Shown here piece by piece: positions 1-9,608 of a stretch of DNA of 64,000 nucleotides. Positions within the stretch are counted from its first letter, which is position 1, and each line of letters begins with the position of its first letter. The notes beneath the pieces are model-generated. The model worked only from the letters and a program-made list of their open reading frames with translations. It did not search any database and was not told where the DNA came from. Origin of the DNA: Miniphocaeibacter halophilus (GTDB lineage: Bacteria; Bacillota; Clostridia; Tissierellales; Peptoniphilaceae); NCBI RefSeq assembly GCF_016458825.1, contig NZ_CP066744.1:129001-193000 (forward strand), written 5' to 3'. Both the position numbers and the translations under genes were made by a program.

Positions 1-957
1 ATAAGGTGCTGCTACACCGGAAATCTTGTTAAACATAGGTAGAATAAATAAGAATCCCAATAAACTTGCAACATCTATTACACCATCATAGAAAGTTCTA
101 GATATTGTTCTTGAAGCTTGACTAAATCCAGTTAATCTCTTACAGAATATTAATCCCCAAAGTGAACCTACAATAAAGGCAGGTATGGCACTCCAATTCC
201 ATATTATTGCCAAAGCCGTTGGTATGATTGGAGTTATCATAGCTATTGTAGGTACATAATCCTCTTCAACAGTATTAACAGCTCTTGCTGCCCAAGCTCT
301 TCTTTTTTTCTTCTTGGTTTTTAGATTGAAAATCAACATAACTGCAATTATTACCAATTGTACTGCCATTGCAGAAAATGCCCATGGGAAATAACTACTG
401 TCATAGTTCATATCTCCAAATATACCTTTCATTTGTGTGAAAAGAACTTGGTTTATGTACATACCACTACCAACACTCATTAAATAACTTGTAACTGCTA
501 CCGGTTTTGGAACTCCTAGTGACATAAGAATTGGAAGTACAATAACTCCAATAGCTACAACTGCACCTGCTCCAAATGTAGATGTGAAAATAATTCCAGT
601 TACTACTGAAAGTAAAACAGTTGTTATTAAAGGATCATCTCCACCTAATTCTGTAACAGAACGTATTAGTTTTTTTGCAATTCCTGTTTCAATTAAAATT
701 CTTCCAAACCAGCTACCAAAGATTACATTTACAGCTGTTGCTCCCCAACTTTCCGGTCCACCTTGAAGTATATCTCGCATAGCTGAAGCTTCATCTAAAC
801 TTGTTGGATTCCACTTTAAGTTTCCCCCTATCATACATAGAGCTATCCATATTACTGCCATGATGAAAAAACCAACCATTAAATTTCCACCTTTAGCAGC
901 ATAATAAATAAGTCCAAAGTATGATATTAATAATAAAATACCAATAAAAATATCCAT
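1..957 (-). CDS. Sugar-acid/organic-acid permease, C-terminus beyond window edge
   Basis: The reading frame is open from an ATG at 957 to the left edge without a stop (at least 319 residues). It is an integral membrane protein with many hydrophobic segments, starting with a segment at about residues 3-22 and another at 28-45. A Gly/Ala-rich stretch (TSTFGAGAVVAIGVIVLPI) and a basic cytoplasmic loop (KTKKKRRA) resemble ion-transporter/GntP-type secondary carriers. A GGAGGAG ribosome binding site lies just upstream. It is the last visible gene of the GntR-uxuA-dlgD operon, so the likely cargo is a hexuronate, aldonate or related sugar acid. The substrate is inferred from context only, and the exact transporter family is not certain. 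Confidence 0.75.
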   Translation of the reverse strand, partial: MDIFIGILLLISYFGLIYYAAKGGNLMVGFFIMAVIWIALCMIGGNLKWNPTSLDEASAMRDILQGGPESWGATAVNVIFGSWFGRILIETGIAKKLIRSVTELGGDDPLITTVLLSVVTGIIFTSTFGAGAVVAIGVIVLPILMSLGVPKPVAVTSYLMSVGSGMYINQVLFTQMKGIFGDMNYDSSYFPWAFSAMAVQLVIIAVMLIFNLKTKKKKRRAWAARAVNTVEEDYVPTIAMITPIIPTALAIIWNWSAIPAFIVGSLWGLIFCKRLTGFSQASRTISRTFYDGVIDVASLLGFLFILPMFNKISGVAAPY

Positions 958-991
958 AAACTCCTCCTTTTTATATATCCAAACTATATTT

Positions 992-1996
992 CTATAGTTT
1001 TTTAACCTCTTCCCAAACTGAATCGTCTACATGAACTCCTTCGGTTAAGGCTTTCTTTCTTCTAGCAAGAACTCCTTCTCCCGGATATGTTATTTCCTTG
1101 TTTGGATCAATTCTTTCTGCATTTTTCACTTGATTAATTAATCCTTCAGCTATTTTTTCAGTTTCTTCCTTAGTAGAAAAAACATATGGGTCAATAGCTA
1201 TAAAAACTTGCGAACAACCTGTACAACTACCCTTACCTTCTCTATCCATATCGGCCGCTGTTCTACCTTTACTTAATATACTAGCCATTAAATCCAAGGC
1301 TATAGCAAAACCTGAGCCTTTCCAATATCCAATTGGTAAAATTCTTAAAGATTCTTCTATATCTCCCGGAACAGAAGTTAAGTTTCCATCTTTATCAAAA
1401 CCACCTGGATATGGAAGTTCTTTACCTGCTAATCTTGTAACCTCTAATTTTCCATAGGAATATTGACTTATTGCCATATCTAAAACAAATGGTCTATCCT
1501 TATATGGAACAGCAATACAAATAGGGTTATTTCCAATAGTTGGTTTTTTACTTCCCCATACAGGCATTGAAGATTCTGTATTAGTCCAATTTATTCCAAT
1601 AAAACCATCTTCTACAGTATCCCATGCATATGTACCACCTCTCATCCAATGAGTTGTATTACTTAAAGTTACCAACCCTAATCCATGTTCTTTAGCTAGT
1701 TCAACTGCTCTTTTAGAAGCTTTTTTAGCATTTACAATACCAATGCCTAAACCTCCATCATAATGCTCCATAAATCCCCTTGCATTTACTAGTTCCATTT
1801 CAGAATTTAAATCGACCCAACCTTTATTAACATAATCAATAAATCTTGGAACCCTATTTAATCCATGGGATTCTACTCCATCTCTGCTGGATTGTGCATG
1901 AACTTCTGAGCAAATTTCAGCTTGTTCTTCACTTAATCCGGCATTTAATAAAGCTTTTTTTATTACCGATTTTAATTCTTCAAATTTAACAAACAT
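992..1996 (-). CDS. dlgD: Ldh2/MDH2-family NAD(P)H oxidoreductase, 2,3-diketo-L-gulonate reductase-like
   Basis: A 334-residue cytosolic dehydrogenase closely matching E. coli DlgD/YiaK from end to end. The catalytic histidine falls at residue 44 (ESHGLNRVPRF), as in YiaK; the HWMRGG motif is at 116-121 and the GYWKGSG motif lies in the second half. This family uses a non-Rossmann NAD(P)H fold. DlgD reduces 2,3-diketo-L-gulonate to 3-keto-L-gulonate. Here no other ascorbate or ketogulonate genes are visible, and the gene lies 21 bases downstream of uxuA. It could therefore act on a substrate linked to mannonate, for example D-fructuronate. Family assignment is strong; the true substrate is open. 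Confidence 0.85.
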   Translation of the reverse strand: MFVKFEELKSVIKKALLNAGLSEEQAEICSEVHAQSSRDGVESHGLNRVPRFIDYVNKGWVDLNSEMELVNARGFMEHYDGGLGIGIVNAKKASKRAVELAKEHGLGLVTLSNTTHWMRGGTYAWDTVEDGFIGINWTNTESSMPVWGSKKPTIGNNPICIAVPYKDRPFVLDMAISQYSYGKLEVTRLAGKELPYPGGFDKDGNLTSVPGDIEESLRILPIGYWKGSGFAIALDLMASILSKGRTAADMDREGKGSCTGCSQVFIAIDPYVFSTKEETEKIAEGLINQVKNAERIDPNKEITYPGEGVLARRKKALTEGVHVDDSVWEEVKKL

Positions 1997-2017
1997 ACTT
2001 ACCTCCTTTTTGAAATT

Positions 2018-3109
2018 TTATTTATTTTTGTTAATTTTATCCATTTTTTCAATAGCTTCCCAAAGACCTGTTAAGTATTCTAAACCTAAGGCCCTGTCAT
2101 ATAATCCATACCCTGGTCTACCTTCTTCATCCCAAATCATTCTTCCATGGTCTGGGCGAATATATCCATCAAAGTTCGTATCATAGAAAGCTTTCATAAT
2201 TTCAAACATATCAAAATCACCTTCTGGTGAAAAATGTGCAGATTCTCTAAATTTTCTATAACCTAAAAATTTAATATTTCTAACATGGGCACAGGCTATT
2301 TTATTCTTTTTACCAAAATATCTTACTATTTCAGGTATATTATTGCCCGGATTAGATCCTAATGAACCTGTACACAAACAAATATTATTTGCAGGACTAT
2401 CTACTAAATTCATAATTTTTTCAAATTGTTCTTTACTATGGGCGATTCTAGGTAAACCAAAAATAGGCCATGCAGGGTCATCTGGATGAACTGCCATTTT
2501 TATTCCCACTTCTTCACAAACCGGAATTATTTTTTCTAAAAAATATTTAAAATTCTCAAGTAATTGTTTCTCATCTACTGATTTGTATTTTTCAAGAACT
2601 TCGTCTAATTCCTTTAATCTATCCGGTTCCCAACCTGGCAAAGTAAATCCCTTGGAATCCTTTATAGTATTTTCAACTATTTTTTGTGGTGTTAATCCCT
2701 TTAGTTCCTCTTCATCATAATATAGTGAATTTGAACCATCCTCTGGTATTTCTCTTGCTAAATCCGTTCTTAACCAGTCAAATACAGGCATAAAATTATA
2801 AACTATTACCTTTATTCCATATTCTGCTAAGTTTTTAATTGTTTCAATATAATTTTCAATATATTTTTCTCTACTAGGTAGTCCTAATTTAATATCCTCA
2901 TGAACATTAACACTTTCTATTACCTCTACTTCTAGTCCATGTTCATGTACATAGTCAACATATTCTTTTATTCTTTCCTTTGTCCATATTTCCCCTGCAG
3001 GAATATCATCTAACATGCCCATAATACCTGAGCAATTAGGAATTTGTTTAATATACTTTAATGGTATTTTGTCTGTGTTTTTTCCATACCACCTAAAAGT
3101 CATTTTCAT
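2018..3109 (-). CDS. uxuA: Mannonate dehydratase
   Basis: Dehydrates D-mannonate to 2-keto-3-deoxy-D-gluconate in hexuronate breakdown. At 363 residues it has the expected length and carries the UxuA signatures: [13 protein letters not shown] near residue 110, HPDDPAW in the middle, [12 protein letters not shown], [16 protein letters not shown] HFSPEGD and RPDHGRM near the C-terminus. The His, Cys, His and Asp residues in these motifs are the known metal-binding set. It lies between the GntR regulator and the DlgD-like gene. Its product would feed KdgK and Eda, encoded at 21.9-23.6 kb in this window. No uxaC or uxuB is visible here. Confidence 0.96.
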   Translation of the reverse strand: MKMTFRWYGKNTDKIPLKYIKQIPNCSGIMGMLDDIPAGEIWTKERIKEYVDYVHEHGLEVEVIESVNVHEDIKLGLPSREKYIENYIETIKNLAEYGIKVIVYNFMPVFDWLRTDLAREIPEDGSNSLYYDEEELKGLTPQKIVENTIKDSKGFTLPGWEPDRLKELDEVLEKYKSVDEKQLLENFKYFLEKIIPVCEEVGIKMAVHPDDPAWPIFGLPRIAHSKEQFEKIMNLVDSPANNICLCTGSLGSNPGNNIPEIVRYFGKKNKIACAHVRNIKFLGYRKFRESAHFSPEGDFDMFEIMKAFYDTNFDGYIRPDHGRMIWDEEGRPGYGLYDRALGLEYLTGLWEAIEKMDKINKNK

Positions 3110-3152
3110 AATTACACCTCTAATTTTTATAATTTATTTTTTATATATTAAC

Positions 3153-3917
3153 TTAAACATTTTGTTTCCTTATTATTTCATCTAAAAAACTATTTTCTTC
3201 CAGTCTATTTATTTTCTCTTTACTTTCATTATCCATATTAATTAAATCCGGATAATTATCCTTTAACCAAAATTTTTCCTCTACTAATTCTGAAATGTGT
3301 TTATTTAATACTTCTATTAAGGAATCCTTATCTCTTTTTTCCATAAATCCAACCATTTCTTTATGTTCTTCCACTAATTCTTCTAAATGTTCCACACCCA
3401 TAGAAGCTAAGGATAAAAGTCTAATTCTACCATAATGTGCCTGATTATCCGTTATTACCTTCCATATAAATCTTCTATTTGTAGTCTCGAATAATATTTC
3501 ATGAAATTTATTATCATATTCTAAAAAAGAAATAAAATCATTTTCTTCTATTGCTTTCATTTGTAAATTTATTATTTTTTCATATTTTTCTAAATCAGGC
3601 TTTAGATAATCGTTTTCTAAAAAATCTATATACATTTTGTATTCAATACAATGGCGGAGATACCTTTCATCTTCCATCGTTTTTAAATCTATTTTGGTAA
3701 TTCTAGTTCCAACTTGTGGAATACTCTCTACTAATCCTTCTTCTTCCAAACGAATAATTGCATCTCTAGCCGGAGACCTACTAACATTCATTGACTCGCA
3801 AATATCTTTTATACTTATGTTTTTCCCAGGCTTAATATTTAAATTCATTATTTTTGAGTGAAGTTTCATGTAAACTTTTTCACTCATAGTAATTTTTTCT
3901 CCCATTTCCCCCTCCAT
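3153..3917 (-). CDS. GntR-family transcriptional regulator (FadR/FCD type)
   Basis: A 254-residue regulator and first gene of the hexuronate operon. Residues about 8-75 form a winged helix-turn-helix (SIKDICESMNVSRSPARDAI followed by a GLVESIPQVGTRIT wing). The rest is an all-helical FCD ligand domain with the metal-site pattern: DNKFHEI near residue 130, EEHKEM near 187 and a later LNKHISE. Members usually bind a sugar acid and release DNA. The position upstream of uxuA suggests control of this operon and of itself. The palindrome overlapping the -10 box at 3976-3989 is a candidate operator. Confidence 0.9.
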   Translation of the reverse strand: MEGEMGEKITMSEKVYMKLHSKIMNLNIKPGKNISIKDICESMNVSRSPARDAIIRLEEEGLVESIPQVGTRITKIDLKTMEDERYLRHCIEYKMYIDFLENDYLKPDLEKYEKIINLQMKAIEENDFISFLEYDNKFHEILFETTNRRFIWKVITDNQAHYGRIRLLSLASMGVEHLEELVEEHKEMVGFMEKRDKDSLIEVLNKHISELVEEKFWLKDNYPDLINMDNESKEKINRLEENSFLDEIIRKQNV

Positions 3918-3975
3918 TTTAATACTAGTAATATACTTTATTAAATATTACTATAATATATTATTTGATATATTA

Positions 3976-4010
3976 ACTAATATATTAGTATTAATATGCC
4001 AGTTGGTCAA
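3976..4010 (-). promoter_or_regulatory. Promoter of the uxuA operon with overlapping palindromic operator
   Basis: On the minus strand TTGACC (4010-4005), a 17-base spacer and TAATAT (3987-3982) form a sigma-A type promoter about 65 bases before the GntR start. The -10 box lies inside a perfect 14-bp palindrome, ACTAATATATTAGT (3976-3989). A repressor bound there would block RNA polymerase. A second, shorter palindrome, TACTAGTA (3923-3930), lies next to the GntR ribosome binding site. The promoter is seen directly; assigning the palindrome to the adjacent GntR protein is inference. Confidence 0.55.
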
Positions 4011-4112
4011 GTATTTTTAATACTTTTTAAGTTTATTTTTGTAATTATTAATTATATTTAATAATTACAATGCTTCTTATACTTTATATTATAGTTTATC
4101 TTTACTTAAAAC

Positions 4113-4145
4113 AAAAAATACTAAACTACTTTCGTAGTTTAGTAT
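4113..4145 (-). terminator. Intrinsic terminator of the ilv operon
   Basis: A perfect 12-bp stem (ATACTAAACTAC paired with GTAGTTTAGTAT, four-base loop) is followed on the minus strand by a T-run. It lies about 20 bases after the ilvB stop codon. Confidence 0.85.
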
Positions 4146-4163
4146 CTTCATATTTATTGTTAT

Positions 4164-5804
4164 TTAATTTCTTTCAATAATATTATTTATACTTGAACCT
4201 GCAGCCACCATTGGATACGCCCAATCATCGTGGTCTATCATACATTCAACTATATTTATTCCATTTTTTAAATCACAATTACAAAGAGCTTTTTCCAATT
4301 CTTCTTCGTTAGCTACTTTTCCCGCATAGTTTACTCCATAGGCTTTTGCTAAATATTTAAAATCTAAAGCATCGTAAATATCGGTTTCGGAATATCTTTC
4401 ATTTTCAAATATCCCCTGCCATTGTCGCACCATTCCTAAGGTGTTGTTATTGAAAACAAAAATTGTAATAGGTATTTTATATGTGCTTAAGGTTAAAACC
4501 TCATTATGATTCATTCTAAAAGAACCATCTCCAGTTATTAATATAACTGGCGTTTCCGGTTTTGCAATTTTAGCTCCAATTGCAGCACCTACTCCAAAGC
4601 CCATAGTACCCTGTCCACCGGAAGTAATTACTCTATTAGGATATTTAGCTTTCCAGTACATCATTGTCCACATCTGATGTTGACCTACATCTGTAACAAC
4701 TACGGCTTCATTTGTAAAAATATCCTCAATTTTTTCTATATATCTTTTTGGTAAGAAATTCTCCTCAGACTTTGGTAGCTTTTCATGATTAAAATCCATT
4801 TTAAAATGTACATCTTTTAATTCATCTATCATTATTTTTAATATTTCATTAAAATTTCCAAGAATTTCCACTTCTGCTTCAATATTTTTATTAAATTCCG
4901 TTCCATCAACATCAATGTGAATTACTTTTGCATTTTCACTAAAGCCTCTTCTGTGACCTATTGCTCTATCGGAAAATCTTACGCCTATTCCCAGTATAAC
5001 ATCTGCCTTATAGACCATCATATTAGTAATTTTCTGACCATGCATACCAACAATTCCATAGGACTTTTCATCGGTCATATCAAATGCTCCCATACCCATT
5101 ATTGAATTCATAACAGGAATATTTAAATTGTTGGCTAATTTTCTTAAAAGTTCCGATGAGTTACTTCGAATAACCCCACCACCTGCATATATTATTGGTC
5201 TTTTAGCATTTTTAATTAGGTCACAAGCCTTTTTAATATTATTAATGTAGTCTAAATGTCTTTCATCTCTGTCTATTCCTAAAGATTTATAATCATAATC
5301 TTCAATTTCTTTTTCAAGAACATCTTTTGTTATATCGACAACTACCGGTCCTGGCCTACCGCTTCTAGCAATATTAAAGGCCATTTGTATTGCTTCACCT
5401 ATTTTATAAGGATCTGTAACTAGAACATTGTATTTAGTAATGCTCATTGTAATTCCTGTTGTATCAACTTCTTGAAAGGAATTTTTCCCTAGAAGCTGTT
5501 GTCCTACTTGACCTGTTATTACCACTAAAGGAATAGAGTCCGAGTAGGCTGTTGCAATACCAGTAATTGTGTTTGTAGCACCTGGCCCTGAAGTAGCTAT
5601 ACAAACTCCTGTTTTTCCAGATCTTCTTGCAAAACCATCTGCTGCATGAGTAGCACCTTGTTCGTGACTGGTTCTATATATTTTAAAAGTACCATCTCTA
5701 TACAAAGCATCAAATAAAGGTATAACAGCTCCTCCAGGATATCCAAACACCGTATTTACACCTTCGGCCTTTAAGCATTTTAATAAAAAATCTGATCCCT
5801 TCAT
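4164..5804 (-). CDS. ilvB: Acetolactate synthase large (catalytic) subunit
   Basis: Condenses two pyruvates to 2-acetolactate, or pyruvate and 2-ketobutyrate to acetohydroxybutyrate, using thiamine diphosphate. The 546 residues show all three thiamine-enzyme domains. The catalytic glutamate is at residue 48 (RTSHEQGATHAADGFAR), and the cofactor motif is GDGSF...NN near residue 440. It is the distal gene of ilvN-ilvC-ilvD-ilvB, 9 bases after ilvD. A catabolic AlsS is less likely because the gene is co-transcribed with the other branched-chain genes and a small subunit. The order, with the large subunit last and the small one first, is unusual. Confidence 0.94.
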   Translation of the reverse strand: MKGSDFLLKCLKAEGVNTVFGYPGGAVIPLFDALYRDGTFKIYRTSHEQGATHAADGFARRSGKTGVCIATSGPGATNTITGIATAYSDSIPLVVITGQVGQQLLGKNSFQEVDTTGITMSITKYNVLVTDPYKIGEAIQMAFNIARSGRPGPVVVDITKDVLEKEIEDYDYKSLGIDRDERHLDYINNIKKACDLIKNAKRPIIYAGGGVIRSNSSELLRKLANNLNIPVMNSIMGMGAFDMTDEKSYGIVGMHGQKITNMMVYKADVILGIGVRFSDRAIGHRRGFSENAKVIHIDVDGTEFNKNIEAEVEILGNFNEILKIMIDELKDVHFKMDFNHEKLPKSEENFLPKRYIEKIEDIFTNEAVVVTDVGQHQMWTMMYWKAKYPNRVITSGGQGTMGFGVGAAIGAKIAKPETPVILITGDGSFRMNHNEVLTLSTYKIPITIFVFNNNTLGMVRQWQGIFENERYSETDIYDALDFKYLAKAYGVNYAGKVANEEELEKALCNCDLKNGINIVECMIDHDDWAYPMVAAGSSINNIIERN

Positions 5805-5813
5805 AAAATCTCC

Positions 5814-7487
5814 TTAATCGTTTAAATAAGCATCATTTATAAAGCATGCTCCTTTATCGGCTGAAGAAACATATTCCATATATCTTGCTAAATATCCGTC
5901 AACATCTTTAGTTTTAGGAGTAAATTTACTAAGTCTATTTTCTATTTCCTCATCAGATAAATCTACTTTTAAAACTCCATTAGGAATGTCCACTATAATA
6001 GTATCTCCATCTTGGACAACGCCTATTGGTCCGCCTTGTGCAGCTTCAGGTGATACATGACCAATAGCAGCTCCTCTGGAACCTCCGGAGAATCTTCCGT
6101 CGGTTATTAAGGCAACAGAGGTATCTAATTTCATACCATTTAATGCTGAAGTAGGGGATAGCATCTCTCTCATACCTGGACCGCCTTTTGGACCTTCGTA
6201 TCGTATAATTATTGCATCACCCGGTTGTATTTCAAGTTTTAAAATTTTCTTATAAGCTTCTTCTTCACTATCAAAAACTCTAGCTTTTAATTTTGCTGTC
6301 ATCATTTCAGGTAATACGCCTGATGCTTTAACTACAGCTCCATTAGGTGCTAAGTTTCCAAATAATACTTTTATTCCACCAACTGGTGAATATGGATTTT
6401 CTATAGTTCTGATTACTCCACCTATATACTTATCTTTAATTAATTCACCAATGGTTTTTAATGATACGGTTTTACAATTTTTATTTATTGTCCCATCTTT
6501 TCTGGATAATTGATCCAATACTGCATAAATACCACCACTAGCATAAAGATCTTCTATATAATCTGTACCTGCCGGCGATAATTTACAAAGATTTGGAGTA
6601 ATATTACTTACTTCATCAATATCGTTTAAAGTTAAAGGTACTTTTGCAGCTTCAGCTATTGCAAGTAGATGTAGTACTGTATTTGTTGAGCAACCTAAAG
6701 CCATATCCATTGCTAAAGCATTTTCAAAGGCCTCCAATGTCATAATATCCCTAGGTCTAATATTCTCTTCAACTAATTTCATAATCTGTTGACCTGTTCT
6801 TTTAGCAAGAACTTTTCTCGCAGAATAAACAGCTGGAATAGTACCGTTTCCTTCTAAAGCCATACCTAATGATTCTGTTATACAATTCATTGAATTAGCT
6901 GTAAACATTCCAGAACATGAACCACAGGTTGGACAAGCATTTCTTTCTATTTCTTCAAATTCTTCTTGATCCATTTGGTGATTTGCTACACTACCTACAG
7001 CTTCAAAACTTGAAATCAAGTCTACATCTCTTTTAGTAGTCTTACCTTTTAACATTGGTCCACCACTTACAATAATTGTAGGAATATTAAGTTTTGCTGC
7101 TGCTATTAAGGCAGCTGGAACAGTTTTGTCACAGTTTGGAACAATAACTAAACCATCAAATTTATGAGCTTTTACCATAACTTCTATTGTATCTACAATT
7201 AATTCTCTAGAAGGTAGGCTAAAGTTCATACCAGTATGATTCATAACTATTCCATCACAAACTGCAATTGAAGGAAATTCAAAAGGTATTCCACCTTCCA
7301 TGTAGATGCCTTTTTTCACTTCTTCAGTAATTTGACGTAGATGAATATGCCCTGGAACTATTTCATTAAACATATTACAAACGCCTATAAAAGGCTTTTT
7401 CATATCCCTTTCATCAACCCCTAAAGCTCTCAAAAGAGATCTATGAGGAGACCTTTCCATACCCTTCTTTATATTATCACTATTCAT
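5814..7487 (-). CDS. ilvD: Dihydroxy-acid dehydratase
   Basis: Iron-sulfur enzyme that dehydrates 2,3-dihydroxy acids to the 2-keto acids of valine and isoleucine. It is 557 residues, normal for IlvD. Cluster-ligand cysteines are in CDKTVPA (near residue 119) and in [20 protein letters not shown] (near 190). The active-site serine region GRFSGGSRG lies near residue 464. It lies 19 bases after ilvC and 9 bases before ilvB on the same transcript. Confidence 0.96.
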   Translation of the reverse strand: MNSDNIKKGMERSPHRSLLRALGVDERDMKKPFIGVCNMFNEIVPGHIHLRQITEEVKKGIYMEGGIPFEFPSIAVCDGIVMNHTGMNFSLPSRELIVDTIEVMVKAHKFDGLVIVPNCDKTVPAALIAAAKLNIPTIIVSGGPMLKGKTTKRDVDLISSFEAVGSVANHQMDQEEFEEIERNACPTCGSCSGMFTANSMNCITESLGMALEGNGTIPAVYSARKVLAKRTGQQIMKLVEENIRPRDIMTLEAFENALAMDMALGCSTNTVLHLLAIAEAAKVPLTLNDIDEVSNITPNLCKLSPAGTDYIEDLYASGGIYAVLDQLSRKDGTINKNCKTVSLKTIGELIKDKYIGGVIRTIENPYSPVGGIKVLFGNLAPNGAVVKASGVLPEMMTAKLKARVFDSEEEAYKKILKLEIQPGDAIIIRYEGPKGGPGMREMLSPTSALNGMKLDTSVALITDGRFSGGSRGAAIGHVSPEAAQGGPIGVVQDGDTIIVDIPNGVLKVDLSDEEIENRLSKFTPKTKDVDGYLARYMEYVSSADKGACFINDAYLND

Positions 7488-7506
7488 TAAATCACCTTAT
7501 TTTCTT

Positions 7507-8505
<999 letters not shown>

Positions 8506-8513
8506 CTAAAAAA

Positions 8514-8720
8514 TTATTGTATTTTTATATCAGCAAGTTTGGATAGAAACAAACGAACATCTTTGTAATTATTTTCATCAATTTTTAAGGTTAAATCATT
8601 ATCTGCCAAATTAAATTCATTAATCGGTACTCTTCTGTTCCTTAAGACAGACAACACCCTTAAACACGAATCCATTCCATTATCCAGTTTTGCTACCAAT
8701 ATTCTTTCCATTCTATCCAT
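8514..8720 (-). CDS. Short acetolactate synthase regulatory subunit (ACT domain, IlvM-like)
   Basis: A 68-residue protein, first gene after the T-box. It reads as a single ACT domain (RILVAKLDNGMDSCLRVLSVLRNRRVPINEFNLA in pieces: beta strand, helix, strand), like E. coli IlvM rather than the roughly 160-residue IlvN/IlvH. It lacks the C-terminal domain that IlvN-type subunits use. Feedback inhibition by valine may therefore be weak or different. Its position, separated from ilvB by ilvC and ilvD, is uncommon. Identification rests on size, fold pattern and operon context. Confidence 0.75.
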   Translation of the reverse strand: MDRMERILVAKLDNGMDSCLRVLSVLRNRRVPINEFNLADNDLTLKIDENNYKDVRLFLSKLADIKIQ

Positions 8721-8745
8721 CCTTTCATAAATATAATTATAAAAA

Positions 8746-8970
8746 AAAACCTTTCATTCCTATGCAACTGCATAGGGACGAAAGATAATTCCGCGGTACC
8801 ACCCTTTTTGTGTTAAACACCTCTTTTAAAGTTAACGGATTTACCGGATTTTTCTACTACTATTTCAAAAAATCTGCCATAGAGTGAGTAAAATAATAAA
8901 CCTACTGTTAACTTTCACCAACCGTTAACTCTCTAAAAATATTTTTATTATTTAGGTCTCTATCATTGCA
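8746..8970 (-). promoter_or_regulatory. T-box riboswitch of the ilv operon, Leu (CTC) specifier
   Basis: On the minus strand the leader shows the lower stem ATAGAG/CTCTAT, an inner stem AAATAATAAA/TTTATTATTT, an AGAGAG motif and a GGTTGGTGAAAG loop. Next comes the antiterminator AGGGTGGTACCGCGG (rc near 8792-8806). It ends in a terminator with arms CTTTCGTCCCTATGC and GCATAGGAATGAAAG and a T9 tail. The 3' side of the specifier loop reads TACTCA; CTC (8888-8886) followed by A fits a leucine codon. Uncharged tRNA-Leu(GAG) would stabilise the antiterminator and switch on ilv transcription. The T-box itself is certain; the codon was read by hand pairing. Confidence 0.93.
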
Positions 8971-8994
8971 TTTGATATTGTTAATATTTTTAAT

Positions 8995-9023
8995 ATGTTA
9001 TCATTTTTTATAACTAAAGTCAA
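8995..9023 (-). promoter_or_regulatory. Promoter of the ilv T-box leader
   Basis: Minus-strand TTGACT (9023-9018), 17-base spacer, TAACAT (9000-8995), about 30 bases upstream of the first T-box stem. The adjoining 9024-9163 is AT-rich and I see no gene in it. Confidence 0.6.
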
Positions 9024-9163
9024 CCTATAGTTAAATATTTTTTTTATAATTATGCATATTTAAATGTTATTTATCAACATACTTTTTTATTTCTTGTATG
9101 TGTCTGCATAAATATACTGAAATAATTTATATAATTAATTTTATATATTTTAAAAATCACCTT

Positions 9164-9601
9164 TTAAATATCCTTTATCATTGGAATATGAAGAATAGGA
9201 ACAAATTCCGGCATAAATGGCTTATCAATTACAATATAATTAAGTTCTTTATAAAAATTCACTGCTGTATCTCTTGATTCTAAAAAGATTTTTTTGTAAT
9301 TGTTGTTTAAGGCATACTTTTCAGTTTCTAAAACTAATTTTCTCCCTATTCCCAATCCTCTACTATCTTTAGAAACAGCTAGATATTTAATCTGAATTTC
9401 ATTTTCATCTAGTGGATGTAAAACTATAACTCCCTTTAACTTATTATTTATAAATCCACCAATTAAAATATCAAAACCGTCTTCTAGGGTTAAATCATCT
9501 TCCTTTATGCTTCTTCCCCAAGGAATACGTAAAACCTCATCTCTTAAAATAATAGACTCCTTATATTCTTCTGTTCCATATTTTATATACTGTATTTCCA
9601 T
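9164..9601 (-). CDS. GNAT-family N-acetyltransferase
   Basis: A 145-residue single-domain GNAT protein. The acetyl-CoA pyrophosphate-binding motif SRGLGIGRKLVLETE lies at about residues 80-94, preceded by the IQIKYLAV strand, and a C-terminal AVNFYKELNY motif is also typical. It resembles the ElaA/YjcF-like small acetyltransferases, but the acceptor cannot be read from sequence. It starts 7 bases after the radA stop and is probably co-transcribed with it. Confidence 0.85.
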   Translation of the reverse strand: MEIQYIKYGTEEYKESIILRDEVLRIPWGRSIKEDDLTLEDGFDILIGGFINNKLKGVIVLHPLDENEIQIKYLAVSKDSRGLGIGRKLVLETEKYALNNNYKKIFLESRDTAVNFYKELNYIVIDKPFMPEFVPILHIPMIKDI

Positions 9602-9608
9602 ACCACAC

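Noticed and set aside
4164-5804. Catabolic acetolactate synthase (AlsS) linked to citrate use
   Set aside because: The gene is in an operon with ilvC, ilvD and a regulatory subunit behind an amino-acid T-box, so a biosynthetic role is the better reading.
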